Assembly (NCBI GenBank): GCA_039583875.1
Contig: CM077152.1
Span: 21,923,538 to 21,987,537, forward strand
Source of the DNA: Platanthera guangdongensis
Lineage: Eukaryota > Streptophyta > Magnoliopsida > Asparagales > Orchidaceae
Length of the DNA: 64,000 bases
Direction: 5' to 3'
Shown here: piece after piece, positions 55,624 to 64,000 of the stretch
Numbering within the stretch: position 1 is the stretch's first letter
How the letters are laid out: each line of letters starts with the position of its first letter
Position numbers and translations under genes: made by a program
The notes under the pieces: generated by a model
What the model was told of the DNA's origin: nothing
Seen by the model: the letters and a program-made list of their open reading frames with translations, nothing else
Database searches by the model: none

Positions 55624-58600
55624 TGATCGACTGTCCTCCGGGCTCTGTGGTGTCTGTTTTCGATGATGGTACTTCGTGCCTTGCTCATAGCTCATCCTGG
55701 ATTTTGGATTCCGGGGCCTCTCACCACATTACATCACGGAAACCACCACAATATTTGCCCTCCGTGCATCCCCAGTTCATTACTGTTGCTAGTGGGGACA
55801 CTCTTCCCGTCTTTGGTGCTACAGATATTCGCCTCACTCCCTCTATTACTCTTCGCTCTGCTCTTCATGTTCCGGGCTCTCCGTTCAACCTTCTCTCTAT
55901 TGGCCGACTCACTGCTGACCTCGATTGTGCTGTTATTTTTACTTCTAACTCATGTGTTGTGCAGGACCGCAAGACGCAAACCATCATTGGAAAAGAGCTT
56001 CTATCAACTGGTCTCTATATCCTTAACCCGTCTCCTCCAACGGTGCTGACGTCTATCAGCTCCGTTGACTGGCACCGACGTCTGGGTCATGCTCCTCTTA
56101 ATATCCTCAAAAAATCTCTCCCCGACGTGTCCTTACACGAGTTCACGTGTGAGTCCTGTATCTATGGGAAACATCATCGCTCTACGTTCTCACCACATTG
56201 TTCTCGGCGTCCTACTCCCTTTGATCTTGTTCACTCCGATATTTGGGGTCCTTAAAAAATTACAAGTGTTTTTGATAACCGCTACTTTGTCACCTTTGTC
56301 GATGACTACTCTCGGGTGACCTGGCTGTACCTCCTTCGTGACCGCTCTGAATTACCCGGTGTATTCCGTACCTTCTTTATTGAAACTCGCAACCAGTTCT
56401 CCACAACCATTAAAACCCTCCGCACCGATAATGCCCGCGAATACACCAGTCATACCTTCTCTCACCTCTGTGCGGAGTTTGGGGTCATCCATCAGACCTC
56501 CTGTGTCTATACCCCCAACAAAATGGCGTTGCTGAACGCAAGAATCGACACCTGCTCGAGATCACCCGCTCCCTTATGCTTCAGATGAATGTTCCAAAAC
56601 AATATTGGAATTTTGCGGTTTCAACCGATTGCACTCTTATTAACCGCCTGCCCTCATCTATCCTCAACTTTGCGGTTCCCTACAATCTCCTGTTTCCCTC
56701 CCACCCTCCATTCTCCATCACCCCACGCGTGTTTGGTTGTGTGTGTTTTGTTCATCATCTTGGTTCGTCCACTGACAAACTTGCTCCCCGTGCCACTAAA
56801 TATATGCTTGTTGGCTATTCTCGCACTCAGAAGGGCTACATTTGTTTTTCTCCCACGGACCGCAAGGTGGTTACTTCTGCTGATGTCACCTTCTTCGAAC
56901 ATCAGCCCTACTACTCTCCATCTCCCGACCCTCCTCTTCCGTCACCTCTCCCGCGACCTGCTATCCCTGTCACTTCCACCATCCCACATCTACCTTCCCC
57001 ACCCATCCCACCTAAACCACCTACCCCACCAGTCGTTCGTGTGTACACTCGACGTCCTTCCTCGTCTACTACCCTACGAGAGCTGCCCCGCTCTACTGAT
57101 GCTTTGCAACCTGCGGATCCGACAACTGCTTCCACTGCCCACTCAATGGCCAACTTTGTCTCTCTTCACCGCCTCTCTCCGGAACTCCGTCAGAGTGCTC
57201 TCTTTATCCTCTACCTCCACTCCTACTTCTGTACAAGAGGCTCTTCACCCCGGCTGGCGGGCGGCCATGGAAGATGAAATGCGGGCTCTCTGGGCCAACC
57301 ACACTTGGGATCTGGTTCCTCTTCCTGCAGGTCACTCCTGTGTTAGCTGCAAGTGACTCTTTGTTATTAAACATACGGCAGATGACATCGTTGAGCATCT
57401 CAAGGCCCGCCTTGTGGCCCGGGGTTTTACTCAGCAACAGGGCCTTGATTATGAGGAAACGTTCTCCCCAGTGGCCAAAATGAACACTGTCCGAGTTCTT
57501 CTATCCTTGGTTGTTCACCGTCATTGGCCTCTTTATCAGCTGGATGTTAAGAACGCCTTCCTCAATGGTGATCTTCAGGAGACTGTTTATATGCATCAAC
57601 CTCCCGGGTTTGAGACCACAGGGGAGTCTCGGGTTTGTCATCTACGAAAATATATTTATGGTCTCAAACAATCCCCGCGCGTTTGGTTTGATAAATTCAG
57701 CACGGTAGTCCGCAATATTGGCTTCACTTGGAGCTCGACTGACTTCTCTCTCTTCACTCGACATCGGCCAACCGGAACAGTGATTCTACTTGTCTATGTT
57801 GACGATATCCTCATTACTGGCGACGATACTACAGGGATACAACATACCAAGCAACAGTTGAACTCCGCCTTTCAGACCAAAGATCTTGGTAACCTACGGT
57901 ATTTTCTCGGGCTTGAGGTTGCACGACGGCCTGATGGTCTTGTATTATCCCAAAGGAAGTATTGTATGGATCTTCTTCATGATGCTGGCTATTCAGGATG
58001 CAAACCTACGGATACTCCAATGGACGCGAATCACAGGCTATCAGCCCATAGCTCTGACTCCGATGAGCTGCTTACGAATCCGGAATACTACAGACGCCTG
58101 GTTGAGAAACTGATCTACCTTACAGTTACTCGACCAGACATCTCTTTTGCCGTTGGAGTCGTGAGTCGATTTATGGATGCCCCGATGACATCTCATCTTC
58201 AAGCTGTCGAGCGCATTCTTCGGTATCTCAAGAACGCTCCACGACAAGGGGTTGTGTACAAGCCATCCACTTCTTTATCCCTTGTCGCTTACTCTGACGC
58301 TGACTATGCCGGGTCCATTGATGATAGGCGTTCGACAACAGGATTTTGTACCTACTTCGGTGGACATCTCATAACCTGGCGTAGCAAGAAACAAAATGGT
58401 TGCCGCTCTTCTGCTGAAGCTGAGTACCGCGCTATGGCTGTTGTTGTTTCCGAGTTGACTTGGCTTGAGAGCCTTCTGAGAGACTTGGGTGTTCGTCGCT
58501 CATCGCCAGCGACCCTATTTTGTGACAGTCAAGCGACAATCCATATTGCCAAGAATCCTGTATTTCACGAACGCACAAAGCATATTGAAGTTGATTGTCA

Positions 58601-58796
58601 CTTCATCCGAGAAAAGGTACATGCAAAGAAGATAAATTTAGAGCATGTTCCTGCTGCAAGCCAAGTTGCTGACATCCTGACTAAAGCTCTCTCCCGGCCT
58701 CTATACTACCAGTTTTTATCCAAGCTTGGTGCCTACGACTTGTACGCTCCAGATTGCGGGGGAGTGTTAGAAAAGCCTACTTTAAGGCCCATCTAG
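55624..58796 (+). pseudogene. Copia G pol (protease, integrase, RT, RNase H), lightly broken
   Basis: Protease starts near 55700 with WILDSGASHHIT. Then come the zinc region WHRRLGH...CESCIYGKHH (56070-56170), the integrase core with HSDIWGP (56235), a stop at 56253, LRTDNAREY (56425), and a one-base frameshift near 56515 at the third catalytic site. A shift near 57270 and a stop at 57355 precede an intact 460-codon stretch (57414-58796) with NAFLNGDLQETVYM, YVDDILITGDD, and RNase H with YSDADYAGS, SSAEAEYRA and FCDSQATIHIAKN, ending inside the 3' LTR. Four lesions in all; recent decay is likely. Confidence 0.92.
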
Positions 58797-58955
58797 GGGC
58801 CCATTCTTCCCTCTTCTCTCTCTCTCTCTCTCTATTTGTATTAGTCCCACATCTTGGATTGAGATTTCTCTCTTCCTTCTTCCCCTATATAAATGTATTC
58901 ATGCTTGTAATTATTAATTCAAGAAGGATATACAAGGTTTGGAGCTTTCTCTACA
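58765..58955 (+). repeat. 3' LTR of Copia G
   Basis: This 191-bp LTR differs from the 5' copy mainly by 8 extra bases in a (CT)n run. Confidence 0.9.
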
Positions 58956-59152
58956 ATAACCTACCCCTACATCTGATATATCAAGGAAAAACACTCCTAG
59001 AATTTACAGCAGCTCAAAAACAGTAATGAAAACACCCATAATCTCGACTATAAATTGGCACAAAATTTCCAGAATGCATTATTTTTCAGCACTCAAAAAC
59101 TCGTGCTTATCTTTCTTAATACATAAACCCATCTTCCATGTTTTTATCGTAA

Positions 59153-59770
59153 TCTAAGTAATACAAATATTGGGAAACAGAGCTTAAGCTAAAGAAATAA
59201 GAACTTGACAAAATCTTCCATTTTCTTTCTCATTTATAGGCTTTATGTCCATTTACTCGCCCGATGTCACCTCAACAGTAGATTTTGGACAATTCGCAAA
59301 AGCTTGGCTCCTGATTTCATCTAATATGCCTTGCAATTTAAGAGGAATTTAAACGTAGCCTAATCTCCTCGAAATCCAATAATTGAAAGAGAAGATGCCT
59401 GAATAATTCAAGCTTTAAGTGCCTCAATCGCCAAGGATGACCAGAAAATGGCAGAGTAGTTTGTTTTTCCAGGAAAACAGCCAGCTGCAGGAGTCAACTG
59501 AAGAGAAAACGAAGCAAAGGGTGGAAAGGAAGAAGAATGATTGGGCTTGAAGAAGGTGCAGGGAGACAAAACCTGCTGAATTTCGTGCATATATTTCAAG
59601 ACATCCACCAAATCCCACAGCACATGCTATCTTACACGTAACCCCTAAATCATGGCATATGAAATTGTTCAAGTGGATAGGAGTAAGCCGACAAAAATCC
59701 CCCTAAGGGCAGCCATGAAAATTCATCTCTCCACCACCTGAGCATTCGCTAGTTGATCATCATGTCATTA
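59153..59770. repeat. Dispersed segment R1, copy 2
   Basis: It aligns with 38690-40045 and has no insertion at the site used by the 718-bp element. 58961-59152 and 59771-60310 hold no gene I can support. Confidence 0.6.
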
Positions 59771-60309
59771 TTTACATGACAAGATACATATCAATACTTA
59801 CGTGATGGTTTTCTTTTGTAGGATCATCATGTCATTATTTACCTCATTGGGAAACCCTTCGTTGAGTCCCCGGGAGGCCCATTTGACGAGCCTCCTTTCC
59901 CATGGAGCATTCACCTTAGTATGGATGGCTTCTTGCCTTTGCAGTTCGCACAAGTGAGCTTCGCATTCGTGATGAATTTTCTTATATACCTCTTGGAGAA
60001 CCACCTGTAGGGCCTTACCGTTTGAGAGGTAACCTGACACACCCCTGCGTTGCTTTCATTTATCACTATCTGTGACATTCCTTTTGGTGATGACACCATT
60101 CACGATGAATTTTTCTATCTACCATTGGGCGTGCCTCTCAAAGGCTCACCACCCTTAGGAGGTATTTGGCATCCCATAGTTCTGCAACTTAGTATTAATG
60201 TCTCAGGTAGTCATTTAGGTACTCGTTGCATGCTCGACGAGTATTTTTTACATTCTATCCAAAGAGCCTCTTGATGGTTCCCCCATCTTAGAGACATTCA
60301 GCTCATTAT

Positions 60310-60725
60310 CAGACTTCCCCCTAGAGAGTTTGTCTTGTCTGTAACGCTTCATTTGTATGAGTTTATTGAGTCGCTTGTTCATCATTTGTATGAGTCAAAT
60401 GAGTGGATCCGACGGAGGATCAACTCTGATAATAAATCATATAAATCTCATGCAAATATTCACAGGCGGGAGCAAGTATTTTAGGAAGGCAGGCAAGGGG
60501 TGGTGAGTATCCGCTCTGTGAGGCTCGAGAGGCCTACAAAAAATTTGAGCGGTAGGAGAATGGGTCCCTCCACAATCATGAGAAATGCCTACGAGCTTGA
60601 TATTCTTAAGAGCATGGATATTCATCCCACACTTAATATTGAGGACCTAATGCCATATACCGAGCCTCACAAGTATGTGGACCTATATTGTGGAGATCTC
60701 TCAAAGCCTACACCACCACATACTT
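60310..60725 (+). pseudogene. Gypsy integrase C-terminal fragment
   Basis: The fragment reads WIRRRINSDNKSYKSHANIH near 60410, a stop near 60481, then VVSIRSVRLERPTKNLS, MGPSTIMRNAYELDI and MDIHPTLNIEDLMPYTEP, the usual end of Gypsy integrase. It is non-functional. 60730-61019 has no gene. Confidence 0.72.
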
Positions 60726-61019
60726 AGTCTCACACCCAGTCCATTCCTAGGAACGACCTGTCATTGGATCAGTCGTTTATGGCTTCACCGTTTGCACCAG
60801 CGATCGCGCCATGACTCCCAGCATATTGACTCTTCAGAGTATCATTGCTATTGCGGTGCACGAGTGCATAGCCATGGCTAGTAGACAAACACAAGAATAC
60901 CGTTGAAGAGGATGCCCCATCATCGACGATACTTGGACGAGCTCCGATAGACCTCATTGATTCTTACTTGGTGGAAATCGAGTGGATTCATATTTCTATT
61001 CATCTGGAAATGAATTCTT

Positions 61020-61100
61020 TAAGTGGGGGAGAATGATGGAGATCAACAATGCGGAACCGCAGTAGAGCACGAGTTTTGGGTTCGTTCAGGGCCGATTGAC
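61020..61100 (+). repeat. PPT and LTR start of the same Gypsy relic
   Basis: aagtgggggagaa (61021-61033) is a good PPT and is followed by TGATGGAGATCAAC, a possible LTR start. The LTR end was not identified. 61100-61855 is unassigned. Confidence 0.45.
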
Positions 61101-61859
61101 CAGCTGTCATAGTTGGCATCTCTGGATGACCGGATTGACGATCCGACCTCATGGATGAGCCCAAATTTTCATTCACTTGCATTTTTATATATTATATTGT
61201 ATTTGTTAGTTGGTATTTTGCGTGATCGGGTCCGCCGCATTAACATCCAATCATAGTCGTTGATGTGAGGGGGGACTGGGACATTTTTATTATAAAGAAA
61301 GAGTAAGGGAATTGCCATCAGGTTCATTGCAGATTTTATAGAACATCCCCGGAATCCCGCGATCCCCTCACGCTGATGACTCAGTGAGGCCCCAGGTGAT
61401 GACTCAGGTATTCTCTTGTATGTATTTCTCATTCATAAACACACTTTTCCCCCTCTGAGGCCTCCCCCGAAGCTCCCATAGCCCAGATTCCACGCCAGTT
61501 TATGCAGCCCTAAAAAATCCCCGGTTTTCTGTTCGGAAACTCACGCCCATGCCGCCACTGAGTACCTGTGCCTCCCAGCACCCTCTCACCATATTCTTTG
61601 AAAAAGACCTATCCCCCCAAAGCAGCCGACATGCAACCTATACCAATTGGATCCAGCCTCCGTCCGGTCCTGTAGTCTCACAAACGACCATTATCCTCTC
61701 CTACAGTACCATATCCGTCCCTTTCTAAAATTCATCAGATACCCTGTCTTTTTTCCCAATCTGGATCCCCCACCCCACTCCCACCACACAAAAAAAAACA
61801 GACCTCCACAGCGGAGAATGCAAAAAAAATTCCAGTGTGGGCGGACTTAAAAATTGTTT

Positions 61860-62070
61860 GATTCATACTATTAAACCGCGCCTAATACTAATATTCCTTT
61901 GAACAATAAGCTATCACCCACAGTTTAAATTATGGTTAATACTATTAAATTTTATAAGAATATGGTATTACCCACGGCTTAAGCCGTGGATAATATTCTT
62001 AATTTTTATAAGAATAGGGTATTAGCCACGAGGCCCACGACTTAAACCGTGACTAATACTACTATTTTTT
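61860..62070. repeat. MITE-like cluster of inverted repeats
   Basis: Repeated tattan-ccacg/cgtgg-taata motifs are set around cacggcttaagccgtg, a 16-bp palindrome near 61975. The ends are not clear. Confidence 0.45.
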
Positions 62071-62076
62071 AAAACT

Positions 62077-62191
62077 GTTAGATACATTAGTCCCATATCG
62101 TGTATTCTAGTTATACGTTGTTCTCTACTTAATATATATATCCACCTTGGACCTCTATTGAAGGTACCAAATATTCCAATACCAAGTAACA
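62077..62191 (+). repeat. 5' LTR of Copia H
   Basis: This is a short 115-bp LTR with an AT-rich tatatatat box near 62141. Confidence 0.8.
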
Positions 62192-62676
62192 TGGTATCAG
62201 AGGAAGTTTAGGGTTTTCTTGCTCGCTCCTCGCTCGCTCGGTCTCGCAACCCGCCGCTTCCGCTCGCATCTCGCTCGCGTCTCGCCGATTTCGCTTCATC
62301 ACTCTCGTCACTCGCTCGCCCGCCTGCGACATCGTCTCTGCGCGCCGCTGCGACATCGCACGACCTTGACGAAGACGTGCCTCTGTGACGATGCCGACTA
62401 CCGTCGGCTTCTCCGCATGATCTCTGCCTGTCGACGGCTTCTCCGCTCCTGTTGATGCTCCTGCTGTCGTCGGCTTCTTCGCTCTTGTCGTCGGCTTCTT
62501 CGCTCTTGTCGTCGGCTTCTCCTGATGATGCCCCTGCTGACGTCGATCATGCTCCTGCGGGTTCCCCTATGATGCTGTCGACCTAGATGCCGCGGCTTCT
62601 CCGCTCCTGCTTCTAGCCTTCCACTGATCTTTGCTGATGTCCAGCATCCCGTCTTCTTTTACCGTTGATTTAGGTT

Positions 62677-63636
62677 ATGGGTTCCTCAGTCACGAGCACC
62701 ACTCAAACGACCGTTCCCTCAGGGGATTCTACCAATACCTTTCCTCCTAATGCGAGGCTTGCTACTACTATCCTTACCTCCTCCAACTTTCGGTTATGGA
62801 AAAAGGGGGTTACTATGTCCTTGTCGGGCATCCGACGTACGCACCACCTTACCCGTCTCCCAACTCATGCTGTGGGAAGTACAAAATATGAAGATTGGTA
62901 TAGTGATGATTGTCGCATCTTTGTTCTTCTCCTGAGCTCCATGGATCCATCCGTTCAACAAATGTGCAAGAATTGTGACAACACTAAGGAACTATGAGAT
63001 ACTCTGCATATGATGTTCTCTCAGGCAAACAATCTCTCTCGTCTTGGTGAGCTCTTCCCTAAGATGGCTGAGCTGAGACAAGGGGCGCGCCCTGTTACCG
63101 AGTATTTCGCGGAATGGAAACTTCTTGCTGATGAAATCTTGGATCTTTGGGATATCCCCTCTACTAGGGAACAATATCAGGCTCAACGGGAGCATCTTGT
63201 TCTTCTTTGGCTTCTAAATGGGCTAGATCCACACTTCTTGACAACGAAGACTGAAATGCTAGCAAGTCCTTATACCTTGCAAACTGCTAGTGTGTACCGT
63301 CGTCTGACTAAAGCCAGTTCAACATGTACTCCATCTGCTCTACATATTTCCTCCGGAGAATCAATGGCTCTTGCTTCTCAGGGTGGAAGAGGAACTAGTC
63401 GAGGGGGGCGCTCTGGTCGTGGTCGTGATACCGACACGAGACATTGTACTCATTGCGGGCGTCAGGGCCACACGAAGGATACATGTTGGGTGGTTCATGG
63501 GAAGCCAGACTGGGCCTCCAAACCTCCTCCTTCATCTCGCTCTGCGCACTTGGCCGACTCTACTTTTACATCTCAGAATCCGAGAACTGTGGAAATATCT
63601 GAGGATGATTATCGTCGCTGCAGACTCTCCACTTGA
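62677..63636 (+). pseudogene. gag of Copia H, one internal stop
   Basis: It starts at ATG 62677 (MGSSVTSTTQTTVPSG). The Copia Gag region has LTSSNFRLWKKGVTMSL, MDPSVQQMCKNC, a TGA at 62995-62997, then FSQANNLSRLGELF, GARPVTEYFAEWK and a zinc knuckle CTHCGRQGHTKDTC near 63450. It ends with a stop at 63636. A leader of about 480 bp with gtcgtcggcttcttcgctctt repeats precedes it. Confidence 0.85.
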
Positions 63637-63659
63637 ACCAGGGGAAAAAGGTCTCCATG

Positions 63660-64000
63660 TTGAAAGCTAATCATTTGATTCACCAGAGAAGTACCGTAGA
63701 ATAGTTGAAACCTGAACTAGCTTACCATGACTCGTCCTGACATTGCTTGTGCTGTAAGTAAGGTCAGTCAGTTCATGACTGCTCCAACTACCTCTCAATG
63801 GGAATCTGTTCTCCGGATCGTTAGGTACATAAAGAAAGATCCTGGTCTCGGGATATCATACAAGAATCGAGGTCATTCTAATATAGAGGCATACTGTGAC
63901 TCTGACTGGGCAGGCTGCTTAGCCACTCGAAAGTCAACCACGAGATTTACTATCTTTATGGGTGGAAATCTCGTCTCCTGGAAGAGCAAGAAACAGACCA
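63660..64000 (+). pseudogene. RT end and RNase H of Copia H, partial
   Basis: SPEKYRRIV near 63685, a stop and shift, then MTRPDIACAVSKVSQFM (63727), SVLRIVRYIKKDPG, EAYCDSDWAGC (RNase H Asp) and VSWKSKKQ at the window edge. This normally lies several kb after gag. Confidence 0.85.

Larger units (their letters stand above)
54257..58955 (+). mobile_element. Copia LTR retrotransposon G, no recognisable gag
   Basis: The 4.7-kb element has LTRs of 183 and 191 bp and near-matching flanks atagc and ataac. The PBS is perfect (TGGTATCAGAGCC at 54440). The PPT is tgcgggggag (58755-58764). Protease, integrase, RT and RNase H follow in Copia order. The ancestral gag position is filled by C/T-rich repeats. 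The integrase-RT linker (YSRTQKGY, SADVTFFE) fits Ivana/Oryco-like Copia, a weak assignment. Confidence 0.9.
62077..64000 (+). mobile_element. Copia LTR retrotransposon H, left part, with internal deletion
   Basis: It has a 115-bp 5' LTR (62077-62191, TGTTAGATACATTAG...AAGTAACA), a PBS TGGTATCAGAGG at 62192, gag, and then RNase H. The protease, integrase and most of RT are missing. The 3' LTR lies beyond the window. Confidence 0.85.

Overview
This window is repeat-rich nuclear DNA from a flowering plant. The evidence is the density of plant-type LTR retrotransposons (Tekay-like chromoviruses, Tat-like Gypsy, several Copia families), a CACTA transposon, a Mutator-like (MULE) transposase with a C-terminal OTU part, and the first exon of a SKP1-like gene. 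I cannot name the species. Almost nothing here is an ordinary host gene.

Layout, left to right. (1) 1-21936: one MULE transposase-OTU gene, already decayed, split into three pieces (1-1373, 11088-11732, 21772-21936) by two Tekay-like Gypsy elements. Element A (1374-11087, TSD tggtt/tggtc) is old and full of stops. Element B (11733-21771, perfect TSD acttt) is young, with nearly identical 2.6-kb LTRs and an uninterrupted pol. Both carry a candidate spliceosomal intron at exactly the same codon between gag and protease. (2) 22046-29813: a minus-strand Copia element C (174-bp LTRs, TSD acata) that has itself received a 3.1-kb non-autonomous CACTA element (24718-27835). (3) 29814-35438: a MITE, a Copia LTR relic, a 59-bp minisatellite of about 21 copies, an LTR-like start at 33055 and unassigned DNA. 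(4) 35439-35750: exon 1 of a SKP1-like gene. A young 2.6-kb non-autonomous LTR element D (36082-38676, identical 235-bp LTRs, TSD gccac) lies downstream of it. (5) 38677-40891: a dispersed segment R1 (second copy near 59.2-59.8 kb) interrupted by a 718-bp TG...CA insertion with Gypsy integrase sequence (TSD caaaa). (6) 40892-48957: element E, a terminal-repeat-with-GAG element (TSD ataca). It has one intact Tat-like gag, no pol, and hairpin-forming arrays in its 2.2-kb LTRs. (7) 49880-58955: a Gypsy integrase relic, a truncated minus-strand Copia F, G-rich unassigned DNA, and a related plus-strand Copia G that has LTRs and pol but no recognisable gag. (8) 58956-64000: R1 copy 2, a Gypsy integrase tail with PPT and LTR start, a MITE-like inverted repeat, and the left part of Copia H, in which gag is joined almost directly to RNase H.

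How the parts work together: only element B looks able to encode a complete retrotransposon protein set (Gag, protease, RT, RNase H, integrase, chromodomain-like tail). Elements D and E look like parasites that supply LTRs and little or only Gag. The most interesting signal is the conserved intron in A and B. Unspliced RNA meets a stop a few codons past the donor and gives Gag only; spliced RNA gives a continuous Gag-Pol frame. A second pattern is that three Gypsy families each carry their own, unrelated palindrome-rich repeats in the U3 part of the LTR.
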